A stretch of DNA of 64,000 nt from Emcibacter sp. (GTDB lineage Bacteria; Pseudomonadota; Alphaproteobacteria; Sphingomonadales; Emcibacteraceae), in assembly GCA_021741205.1 (NCBI GenBank), contig JAIOYI010000008.1, positions 1-64,000 of the forward strand. Reading direction: 5' to 3'. This document shows, in pieces, positions 1-7,363 of the stretch. The position numbers and the translations under genes were made by a program. The notes below the pieces were generated by a model, which saw nothing but the letters and a program-made list of their open reading frames with translations, was not told where the DNA came from and did no database searches. The first letter of the stretch is position 1. The number at the start of each line of letters is the position of its first letter.

Positions 1-75
1 CAAACTCCCGACGAGGTCTATAATCAAAACGAAAATCAGGGGCATGCCCCTGATCAAAAGAAAGAAGCGGCATAA
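1..75 (+). CDS. IS3-type transposase, C-terminal end only (cut by window edge)
   Basis: Frame 1 is open from the first base to a TAA at 73-75 and reads QTPDEVYNQNENQGHAPD and on to EAA. A TPDEVY stretch just before the stop is typical of the rve integrase core of IS3-family OrfB transposases. About 40 bases downstream (roughly 114-138) lies a sequence starting TGTCCAACCAAGTGGGACC, which resembles the right terminal repeat of such elements. Only the last 24 codons are visible, so the family is inferred and intactness cannot be judged. Confidence 0.5.
   Translation, partial: QTPDEVYNQNENQGHAPDQKKEAA
35..54. repeat. 20-bp perfect palindrome in the transposase 3' end
   Basis: ATCAGGGGCATGCCCCTGAT equals its own reverse complement. 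It lies inside the last codons of the transposase reading frame. On the minus strand it is followed by TTTTCGTTTTG, so it could stop antisense transcription entering the element. That role is inferred; the palindrome is seen directly. Confidence 0.6.
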
Positions 76-490
76 CATTAAACAACACACTGTAGCTTAA
101 CATCGCCGCAAACCTGTCCAACCAAGTGGGACCACCTCTGTGGGCAACACATAATCTTGCACCCATCCCCCAGAATGCCGTTCAGGGGCCGTATTGGATA
201 CATTTCGATACCGGACAGATGGACACCTGCCTTCGCAGGCGTGACGATGATGGTTTTATTTTCTCAAAAAAGAACAAAAAAATATCAAGTTGAGAAAGTT
301 ATCCAATATGGGTATGATTAAGACATAACCGTCCAAAAGGGGAAGCTTTTAAATGACCATTTCCGACCCAAAAAAGATATTAAACCATCAAACCTTTCTG
401 TTCGTTACTATAAACACTAATACTATAAATTAAAAAATCTAGAGTTCTAATTACTACTATCTCAGAAAAACATAAGAAAGTTTTTAGATT
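76..490. other. Non-coding stretch between IS tail and ATPase gene
   Basis: No credible reading frame is present. The left part (to about 150) looks like the right end of the IS element. A GC-rich hairpin unit lies at 226-239. A 9-base inverted pair, TATTGGATA near 192-200 and TATCCAATA near 300-308, encloses that unit. From about 400 the DNA is very AT-rich and probably holds the promoter of the following gene, but I cannot pick -35 and -10 boxes with confidence. Confidence 0.5.
226..239. repeat. Short GC-rich hairpin repeat, copy 1
   Basis: CCTGCCTTCGCAGG forms a 5-bp stem (CCTGC/GCAGG) with a 4-base loop. It shares its core and flank (GCAGG then a TGACGA string) with the copy at 2057-2076. 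This type of dispersed intergenic hairpin is common in many Proteobacteria. The two copies lie one on each side of the ATPase gene. Confidence 0.6.
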
Positions 491-2017
491 ATGAAAATTG
501 AAAAATTGATCTTATCCAACTTCAGATGCTACAAAAATGAGATTACAATTGATTTTAACGACTTGAATGTCTTTGTTGGAAAAAACGATATAGGGAAATC
601 AACCATATTAGAGGTTCTAGACATATTCTTTAATGAAGGTAAAGGTATCATCAAAATTAGTAAGGATGACATTAACAAACAAGCATTAAAAGAAGGCAAT
701 AACGAAATAAAAATTGGAATTGTATTTGGAGACCTTCCTAGTTTAGTAATTATAGATGCAACTAATCCCTCCTCACTTGAAAATGAATATCTACTAAATC
801 GTGATAGAAAACTAGAAATTATTAAAAAGTTTCCCAATGTCGGAAAAGAAAAGGTATTTGTTAAAGCATATCACCCTACGAATCCCTCTTGTTCTGATTT
901 ACTTTTAAAAAAACATGATGACTTAAGAAAATTACTTACAGATGAAATGATCTGTAAAGATCAGACAAAGAATGCTGAAATAAGGAAAGCCATTTGGAAG
1001 CATTATGCTGGTTATTTAGCATTAGATGATGTTGAGATTGAATTAGCTAAACTTGATGCAAAAAATGTTTGGGAAGAACTGAAAAACTATTTACCATTAT
1101 ATGCTCTTTTTCAATCTGACAGAAAAAATAGTGATGGCGACAGTGAAATACAAAACCCAATGAAATTAGCCGTTCAGGAAATTTTAAAAGACCCAAGGCT
1201 TATCAATAGTCTAAACGAAGTTGCTAGAGAGGTGGAAACTAAACTCAACGTGGTTGCACTTAAAACCCTTGAAAAATTACGAGAAATGAATCCAGAAATA
1301 GCGAACAGCTTAACACCAGTAATACCAAGTTCTGAAAGCCTTAAATGGATTGATGTATTTAAGAGCGTAACAATAACAAGTGATGAAGATATACTTATTA
1401 ATAAAAGAGGTAGTGGTGTTAAACGACTTGTGTTGTTAAACTTTTTTAGAGCAGAAGCAGAAAGGCGAAAAAATGAAAAACAGATACCTAGCATAATCTA
1501 TGCTATTGAAGAGCCTGAAACATCACAGCACCCAAATCATCAAAGAAAACTGATAGAAGCATTTATTGAACTATCTAAATCTGCCAATACTCAAATATTA
1601 TTGACTACACACAGCCCATCAATAGTAAAGCTATTGAAATTTGATCATATAAAGCTAATAAAAAATACACCTTTAAAAGAGGTTGTAAACGTACAAAGAA
1701 GTGAATTACCTTACCCATCTCTGAATGAAGTTAATTTTCTTGCTTTTGGGGAATCAAATGATGAATATCATAACGAGTTATATGGCTTTATAGAAAGAGA
1801 AAACCTCTTAAACCTATATAAAAATGATAAGGAGACAATGATATACATTGAACAAAAAAATGGTAATACTAAGAAAAAACAGAAGATCATCAGTGAATAT
1901 ATCAGACACCAGATACATCATCCTGAAAATATAGCAAATGTTAGATATACAAACGAACAACTTCAAAACTCTATTGCCGATATGAGAACATTTATTAATG
2001 CTCAAAATCAACAATGA
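491..2017 (+). CDS. AAA/OLD-like ATPase with C-terminal HEPN-type motif, candidate defence protein
   Basis: This 508-residue protein has an SMC/ABC-like ATPase layout: Walker A GKNDIGKST at residues 30-38, a signature-like RGSGVKRL segment near 300, Walker B with acidic AIEEPE at 338-343, and the switch histidine in TTHSP (H374). This is the fold of AAA_15/AAA_21 and OLD-family ATPases, which recur in anti-phage and toxin systems. No TOPRIM nuclease domain is visible after the ATPase. Instead the last ~110 residues are short and probably helical and carry RHQIHH at 472-477, which fits the HEPN ribonuclease pattern R-[NDH]-x3-H. The gene stands alone, is clearly AT-richer than its neighbours, and lies beside an IS remnant, which suggests transfer. 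AAGAAAG lies about 11 bases before the ATG. ATPase: confident. Defence role and nuclease activity: inferred. Confidence 0.75.
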   Translation: MKIEKLILSNFRCYKNEITIDFNDLNVFVGKNDIGKSTILEVLDIFFNEGKGIIKISKDDINKQALKEGNNEIKIGIVFGDLPSLVIIDATNPSSLENEYLLNRDRKLEIIKKFPNVGKEKVFVKAYHPTNPSCSDLLLKKHDDLRKLLTDEMICKDQTKNAEIRKAIWKHYAGYLALDDVEIELAKLDAKNVWEELKNYLPLYALFQSDRKNSDGDSEIQNPMKLAVQEILKDPRLINSLNEVAREVETKLNVVALKTLEKLREMNPEIANSLTPVIPSSESLKWIDVFKSVTITSDEDILINKRGSGVKRLVLLNFFRAEAERRKNEKQIPSIIYAIEEPETSQHPNHQRKLIEAFIELSKSANTQILLTTHSPSIVKLLKFDHIKLIKNTPLKEVVNVQRSELPYPSLNEVNFLAFGESNDEYHNELYGFIERENLLNLYKNDKETMIYIEQKNGNTKKKQKIISEYIRHQIHHPENIANVRYTNEQLQNSIADMRTFINAQNQQ

Positions 2018-2056
2018 CCCTAAAAAATCAAATGAACGAGCACAACATAAAAATAG

Positions 2057-2076
2057 ATTCCTGCCTGCGCAGGAAT
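2057..2076. repeat. Short GC-rich hairpin repeat, copy 2
   Basis: ATTCCTGCCTGCGCAGGAAT has a perfect 8-bp stem (ATTCCTGC/GCAGGAAT) and a 4-base loop, followed by GACGA as at copy 1. Read on the minus strand, the stretch encodes VIPAQAGI in a spurious frame, a familiar mark of this class of dispersed repeat. It lies in the intergenic space between two convergent genes and may also end the acetyltransferase transcript. Confidence 0.65.
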
Positions 2077-2095
2077 GACGAATGGGGTTAGCCCC

Positions 2096-2614
2096 CTACC
2101 CCAGCCGTTTCCACATATAGCGCACCTGAATTTTATGACCCTCGGCGACTTCGGGGAATTGGTCAATACCGCCCGTATAGCCCATGGCCTGATAAAAAGG
2201 GATCGCATTTATGGTGGACCACAGATACACATCCCGCACCGATGAGCGGGTCATAATATCCGCCTCTAGATGAGCAATCATGTGTTGACCAAGTCCACGG
2301 CCTTCAAAATTTGGTCTGACGTAAACCGCATTAATGCGGGCGTGAGTTGGCTTTTCAATAACCTGATCACTATTCGGGTGCAAATCAACCTTATCGGTCA
2401 GGCTCCACCCGCCAACGACAATAATTTGTCCGTCCTCTTCTACTAAGAAAGCAAATTCTGGAATCTTAAAATGAAAGGCAGGGTTCTTATCCGACACCCA
2501 TGCCGCCGTTGTCGTCGCCCCATAAGCGTTCGTGCAAATGCCCGCTATGGATATTTTCATGACGTCCTGAAACGCCTTAATATCCGTACCGGTAATCGCC
2601 CGAATTTGCATCAT
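2096..2614 (-). CDS. GNAT-family N-acetyltransferase
   Basis: The 172-residue protein covers a single GNAT domain. The acetyl-CoA binding motif A reads VYVRPNFEGRGLGQHMIAHL near residues 97-116, with the R/Q-x-x-G-x-G core as EGRGLG. A later VYLWSTINAIPFYQAMGY segment matches motif B, where the Tyr usually acts in catalysis. The substrate cannot be told from sequence. It starts with a double ATG directly after the der stop codon with no gap, so it is probably translated from the der transcript. Confidence 0.85.
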   Translation of the reverse strand: MMQIRAITGTDIKAFQDVMKISIAGICTNAYGATTTAAWVSDKNPAFHFKIPEFAFLVEEDGQIIVVGGWSLTDKVDLHPNSDQVIEKPTHARINAVYVRPNFEGRGLGQHMIAHLEADIMTRSSVRDVYLWSTINAIPFYQAMGYTGGIDQFPEVAEGHKIQVRYMWKRLG

Positions 2615-4030
2615 CTATTTCTTTTTGGCAAAGGGGTTGTCGCCCTTACGCAGCATAAGACGAATAGGAACACCAGGCAGTTCAAAATCCCATCTCAGCT
2701 CATTCAACAAATAACGCTCATAACTGGTTGCAACATCCGCGGGTCTGTTGCAAAAAATCGCCAATGTCGGAGGGCGTGTTTTAATCTGGGTCATATAGCG
2801 CATCTTGATACGGCGACCCTTTATAGAAGGATGAGGATGATAAGCAAGCGTTGCGGCAAGCCATTTATTCAATTTTGCCGTGCTGATACGTTTGTTCCAC
2901 AAGCGGTAGGCCTCGAATACGGCGGGCATAAGCTTATCCACGCCCTTTCCCGTTAAGGCAGATATGGGAACAATCGGAATACCCTTTATTTGGGGCAAGG
3001 AATGTTCCAGCGTGTCCATGATATCCTTCATGGCCTCTTGACGATTTTCCATTATGTCATATTTATTCAGGGCGATAACCAAGGCCCGTCCCTCTTGCAC
3101 GATAAGGCTTGCGATACTTAAATCCTGCTTTTCAAAGGGTTGGGTCGCATCCACCATAAGAACCACAACCTCAGCAAAGTTTAAGGCTCGAATCGTGTCA
3201 GCGGTTGATAGTTTTTCCAGCTTTTCCATAACCTTTGCCTTACGCCGAAGCCCCGCCGTATCAAACATGCGGATTTCACGCCCCTCGTAAAAATAGGTCA
3301 CACCAATAGCATCACGGGTAAGACCCGCTTCTGGGCCTGTAATTTGCCGATCTTCGCCAAGCAGAAAATTAACCAGTGTTGATTTACCCACATTAGGTCG
3401 CCCAACGACCGCAAGCTGAAGCGGAAGACCATTATCCTCTTCTGTGGCTTCGGCTTCTTCATCGCTGATCTCTCCGTCAATATAAACAGACTTGCTGGTG
3501 ATTTCATCGGGCTCTTCCTCGACCTCTAATTTAAGATCAAAAATCATCTTATCAAAGGCATCAATAAGATCGGACAACCCCTCGCCATGTTCTGCAGAAA
3601 TCGGCACAGGATCACCAAGACCAAGCTCATAAGATTCGTAAATCCCGCCCTCTGCCGCACGACCTTCTGCCTTATTACACAGCAGAATAACTGGAACCCT
3701 GCCCCGTCGCAAAATTTCCGCAAAATGCTTATCAAGTGGTGTTACCCCCGCACGGGCATCAATCATAAAGAGGACAAAATCCGCAAGTTCAATGGCGATA
3801 TTGGTCTGGGCGCGCATCCGAGCCGATAACTGATTATCCCCCTCTTCCTCAAGTCCCGCCGTATCAATGGCCAGAAATTTTATGCCACCAAGGCTCGCCA
3901 TGGCCTCACGGCGATCACGGGTAACCCCTGGTGTATCATCAACCAGAGCCAGTCTTTTTCCGACCAGTCTATTAAAGAAGGTGGATTTACCCACATTAGG
4001 TCGGCCAATAATTGCAACCTTAATCGTCAT
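2615..4030 (-). CDS. der: Ribosome assembly GTPase Der (EngA)
   Basis: Der is an essential GTPase that helps mature the 50S subunit. The 471-residue protein has the hallmark tandem G domains: P-loops GRPNVGKST at residues 9-17 and again near 210, each with a T-R-D switch region (GVTRDRRE and GLTRDAIG), and NKAE/NKYD base-specificity motifs. A C-terminal KH-like domain of about 90 residues ends in a lysine-rich tail. Length is usual for the family. bamB lies upstream on the same strand, but a hairpin between them suggests partial uncoupling. Confidence 0.97.
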   Translation of the reverse strand: MTIKVAIIGRPNVGKSTFFNRLVGKRLALVDDTPGVTRDRREAMASLGGIKFLAIDTAGLEEEGDNQLSARMRAQTNIAIELADFVLFMIDARAGVTPLDKHFAEILRRGRVPVILLCNKAEGRAAEGGIYESYELGLGDPVPISAEHGEGLSDLIDAFDKMIFDLKLEVEEEPDEITSKSVYIDGEISDEEAEATEEDNGLPLQLAVVGRPNVGKSTLVNFLLGEDRQITGPEAGLTRDAIGVTYFYEGREIRMFDTAGLRRKAKVMEKLEKLSTADTIRALNFAEVVVLMVDATQPFEKQDLSIASLIVQEGRALVIALNKYDIMENRQEAMKDIMDTLEHSLPQIKGIPIVPISALTGKGVDKLMPAVFEAYRLWNKRISTAKLNKWLAATLAYHPHPSIKGRRIKMRYMTQIKTRPPTLAIFCNRPADVATSYERYLLNELRWDFELPGVPIRLMLRKGDNPFAKKK

Positions 4031-4077
4031 GTTAATTTCCAGAAATTAAGCCTTATAAGGCTATAACAAATAATATT

Positions 4078-4104
4078 AGGCCCGTCTTTACTGAAAACGG
4101 GCCT
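4078..4104 (-). terminator. Hairpin between bamB and der
   Basis: AGGCCCGT at 4078-4085 pairs with ACGGGCCT at 4097-4104 around an 11-base loop. On the minus strand the stem is followed by AATATTATTTG, only a weak T-tract. It could be a leaky terminator after bamB or an RNA-stabilising stem. Confidence 0.5.
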
Positions 4105-4142
4105 ATGACGCAATCAATATCATAAAACAGATGTAAAAACAT

Positions 4143-5492
4143 CTATCTCATTGCGATAAGTTCAGCATCCTTCGTTAAAAAATAAAGTGTATCATTCACC
4201 ACAATAGGTGCCATTTCCATATCATCAGGTAATTCCATACCGCTGATGAAAGATCCATCATAAGGCGACAAGGATACCGCATAGCCATGGGAAGATGTCA
4301 CAATCAAACGATCCCCTGCCAATGTTGGTCCATGCCAAAGAACAGCTTCTTTTCTGCGGTCTGGGTCTTTAAATCTTTCCAATTGACGCACCCAACGCAC
4401 AAGCCCCGTACGGCGGGTCACACAAACGGCCTGACCTTCTGGTGTCACCACATAAATATATTCACCCGCTATCCACGGCGTATGTTTTGAACCAATATTT
4501 TGTTCCCAAATACGAACACCAGAGCGCAAATCAATGGCCACCATACGTCCGCTGTGACTGATGGCATAAACTTTTCCATCATAGATCACAGGTTCCCCAT
4601 CAATATCCCGCAAGGTGGACATTGCCGTCAAACGTCCCTGTGTATTTAAGGTATCAGACCATAAAACCCGACCATTTTCCACCCGCATGGCATAAAGTTC
4701 ACCCGATGAATAGGCGGAAATCACTGTATTACCAATAACAGCAGGGCTAGCAGCACCCACAAGGCCCGCATTTTCAGAAATACCAACCTCATTCCATAAT
4801 ACTTCGCCGTCCTTAGCATCCAAAGCATAAGTTTGATTATCATGGGTCATGGCAAAAACACGTCCATCCGCATAGGTCGGCGCACCCCGCATGGGGATGC
4901 TCAAATGGGTCATCCAAATCACATCACCTGTTGATTTTGACAGGGCCGCTATCTGACCATAACCATTGGTCATATAAAGCGCATCAGGTCCAGCTGTTAC
5001 ACCGCCACCATAAGAAATATTCTTTGTTTCGCCAGCCAGATCAAAAGTTTTTTGCCAAATTTTTCTACCCGTATCCGCATTATACGCCGATACCTTGGCC
5101 ATAGAATCCATAGCATATATCACCCCATCAAGGACAACAGGCATACTGACTATGCTACGGCGATTATTAGACGACGAGCCAATATTGGTCGACCATATTT
5201 TCTTTGGGTTATCCCCAAGACTCAAATGTTGCATAACATGCAGCTGATTACCGCCAACCTGCGCCCAGTCTTTATTGCTATATGGTTTTGGGAGCTGAAC
5301 CTGTAAATTGGCCAATTCAGCATTCTCTGACAAGGTCTGTTCAAAGGTTAAAACAGGTATGCGGTCCCCCGTTAGCCTTTTTTTATCCTTCATTTTTTCG
5401 GATGTGCCGCTACAGGCAACAAGTGTTCCACAGAGAACGAGCCCAAAAAAGAGGCGAGAGAAGATTGCGATTGACTTACGATCAGTAACCAT
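4143..5492 (-). CDS. bamB: Outer membrane assembly lipoprotein BamB
   Basis: BamB is the beta-propeller lipoprotein of the BAM complex that inserts beta-barrel proteins into the outer membrane. The 449-residue product starts with a basic and hydrophobic signal peptide ending in lipobox LVAC (Cys27). After a spacer it has repeated PQQ-type blades with the usual A-x-D-x-x-T/S-G-x-x-x-W pattern, for example AYNADTGRKIW, ALDAKDGEVLW and AIDLRSGVRIW. It sits between the YfgM-like gene and der, a grouping usual in Proteobacteria. BamA is encoded in the same window at 29192-31543. Confidence 0.93.
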   Translation of the reverse strand: MVTDRKSIAIFSRLFFGLVLCGTLVACSGTSEKMKDKKRLTGDRIPVLTFEQTLSENAELANLQVQLPKPYSNKDWAQVGGNQLHVMQHLSLGDNPKKIWSTNIGSSSNNRRSIVSMPVVLDGVIYAMDSMAKVSAYNADTGRKIWQKTFDLAGETKNISYGGGVTAGPDALYMTNGYGQIAALSKSTGDVIWMTHLSIPMRGAPTYADGRVFAMTHDNQTYALDAKDGEVLWNEVGISENAGLVGAASPAVIGNTVISAYSSGELYAMRVENGRVLWSDTLNTQGRLTAMSTLRDIDGEPVIYDGKVYAISHSGRMVAIDLRSGVRIWEQNIGSKHTPWIAGEYIYVVTPEGQAVCVTRRTGLVRWVRQLERFKDPDRRKEAVLWHGPTLAGDRLIVTSSHGYAVSLSPYDGSFISGMELPDDMEMAPIVVNDTLYFLTKDAELIAMR

Positions 5493-5525
5493 AATTGGCC
5501 CATCCTTAACTATTATTCTTAAATA

Positions 5526-6170
5526 TTAATCTATTACGGACCTAAAATTCTTTGCGCGGTCTTTAACATCTTGTGGTGCTTCCAGATCTTGTTCTAACTG
5601 GGTTAGAATTTCTTTTGCTTCCGCCATATTACCATTTTTTATAGCGGCCATAGCCAAAAGCTCTTTTGCCATATATTTCCATGGATTACCCTCTATCGTC
5701 AGAGGCGTCAAACGGGATTGAGCATCATCAAATGTAGCATCATCCAATATAATCATTCCTGCCTTTAAAGCAGACAGATCACGGTAATATTGATCCACGT
5801 CCGATGCCTTGGAAAGTTTGTCAAGAACAGCAACCGCCTTTTGATTGTTGTTTCTTGATAATTCGATGTCAGCCTCACGAAAGGCGGCAAGAATTTTATA
5901 CCCAACCACATCCGTATCCGATAGCAGCCCTAGTTTCTTGAGCGCATCATCCATATCATTTGCTGTAACACTCTGTTCTACAGCACTATATTGATCGGCA
6001 ACTTTAGCATATTGGCCTTCGTTATAATTTCTTAAGCTCACGTTACCAGCAACAAACAACACCGTACCAACCAAAAAGGCAATCACGTATGACCCGTATT
6101 TTTTCCAGAGGTTTTTCATTTGTTGGTGGCGTAAATCTTCGTCTACTTCGCGAATAAATTCTTCGGACAA
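5526..6170 (-). CDS. YfgM-like tetratricopeptide membrane protein
   Basis: The 214-residue protein begins SEEFIREVDEDLRHQQ, a short cytoplasmic segment typical of this family, followed by one membrane helix at about residues 28-46 and a periplasmic TPR-like helical domain. E. coli YfgM associates with the SecYEG translocon and periplasmic chaperones. The start codon is TTG: an AGGAG lies 6 bases upstream and the encoded N-terminus fits the family, while no ATG is available nearby. It precedes bamB by about 33 bases and is likely in the same operon. Confidence 0.85.
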   Translation of the reverse strand: MSEEFIREVDEDLRHQQMKNLWKKYGSYVIAFLVGTVLFVAGNVSLRNYNEGQYAKVADQYSAVEQSVTANDMDDALKKLGLLSDTDVVGYKILAAFREADIELSRNNNQKAVAVLDKLSKASDVDQYYRDLSALKAGMIILDDATFDDAQSRLTPLTIEGNPWKYMAKELLAMAAIKNGNMAEAKEILTQLEQDLEAPQDVKDRAKNFRSVID

Positions 6171-6300
6171 TCAATGCTCCTGTTGTGTTTTTTATCCTTA
6201 TAAGCCGGACAAGATAGCCCGCATCATCGCATAAGGCAATCAAGCAATGACCCTAGGCTATAAAAAAATACATTATAGCTCTATAAACCCCATAAAAATG

Positions 6301-7125
6301 TCAGGATTTAGGCTTTATTCCATAAGTATGCTCGATTGCCGGAAATTTACGCGCCTTAACATCATCAGCATAAGCCTTTGCCGCAGAATCAATTATCTCC
6401 CCTACTTCGGCATAGCGTTTGACAAATTTAGCATTTTTCGGAAAATATCCCAGCATATCCTCAGCAACCAAAATCTGGCCATCGCACTCCGCCGATGCGC
6501 CAATACCAATAGTAATAATATCCAGTTTTTTTGTAATTTCCACCGCAAGGCTTTCTTCGGTGCCTTCCAAGACCACGGCAAAGGCACCCGCCTTTTGAAT
6601 GGCAAGGGCATCTTCGATCATTTGAGCACGTTCTTTTTTATTCTTACCTTGGGTTTTATAGCCCCCCATAACATGAACGGCTTGGGGTCTGAGGCCAATA
6701 TGTGCCATCACGGGAATATTACGTTTAACCAGAAATTCAATGGTTTCCGCCATATCAATACCGCCTTCAAGTTTCACCGCTGCACAGCCCGTTTCCCGCA
6801 ACACACGGGACGCATTGGCAAAGGCCTGTTCTTTTGATTGTTCAAAAGAACCAAAGGGCATGTCAAGAATGACCATGGCCTTTTGCGCACCACGCATCAC
6901 GGCCTTTGTATGTTCAATCATGGTATCAAGAGAAACCCCAATGGTGCTTTCCATACCGTAAAGCACCATGGCAAGGCTGTCCCCGACCAATAAAAAATCC
7001 GCATAAGGGTCAAGACTTGCCGCCATAGGTGCTGTATATGCGGTGAGAGATACGACAGGTCTGACATTTTTTAACTTAATAATGTCATTTATAGTGCTGC
7101 GACGAATTTTGTTATCTGCATACAT
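6301..7125 (-). CDS. panB: 3-methyl-2-oxobutanoate hydroxymethyltransferase (ketopantoate synthesis)
   Basis: PanB transfers a hydroxymethyl group from methylene-THF to 2-oxoisovalerate, the first committed step to pantothenate and CoA. The 274-residue protein matches the family length. It has the metal and substrate loop LLVGDSLAMVLYG near residue 46, the SFEQS stretch, KLEGG, and MAHIGLRPQ followed by the GGYKTQG loop. The start is ATG with AGGAG upstream. panC is not in the window. It is divergent from the APC permease and followed by 130 non-coding bases before the YfgM gene. Confidence 0.96.
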   Translation of the reverse strand: MYADNKIRRSTINDIIKLKNVRPVVSLTAYTAPMAASLDPYADFLLVGDSLAMVLYGMESTIGVSLDTMIEHTKAVMRGAQKAMVILDMPFGSFEQSKEQAFANASRVLRETGCAAVKLEGGIDMAETIEFLVKRNIPVMAHIGLRPQAVHVMGGYKTQGKNKKERAQMIEDALAIQKAGAFAVVLEGTEESLAVEITKKLDIITIGIGASAECDGQILVAEDMLGYFPKNAKFVKRYAEVGEIIDSAAKAYADDVKARKFPAIEHTYGIKPKS

Positions 7126-7363
7126 AGTAAACTCCTGATCTTTAATTTAAAGTCAGTCTCCCATCACTTCCTTACATTTTTTTATATAAGCGTTCTAATA
7201 GTCGCCCTTAAACAAATCATTACCAATTCGACCCTCCGATGTATAGGTTTATATTCGTCTCAGATCAATCAACTTTCTTTTTTTACAAATAGTATAATGC
7301 AATATTCACATATTTCTTTTCAATATTGTTTCTGTTACCTTCATAAAAATAAGGGAATAATTT

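Noticed and set aside
1700-2017. TOPRIM nuclease domain in the OLD-like protein
   Set aside because: I looked for the conserved Glu and DxD of TOPRIM after the ATPase; the remaining ~110 residues are too short and lack them.
2020-2208. 62-codon minus-strand frame containing VIPAQAGI
   Set aside because: It is produced by the hairpin repeat and overlaps the acetyltransferase end; such VIPAQAGI peptides are a known artefact of this class of repeats.
6247-6837. 196-codon plus-strand frame opposite panB
   Set aside because: It is a shadow of panB, with a composition of residues typical of an antisense frame and no family signature.
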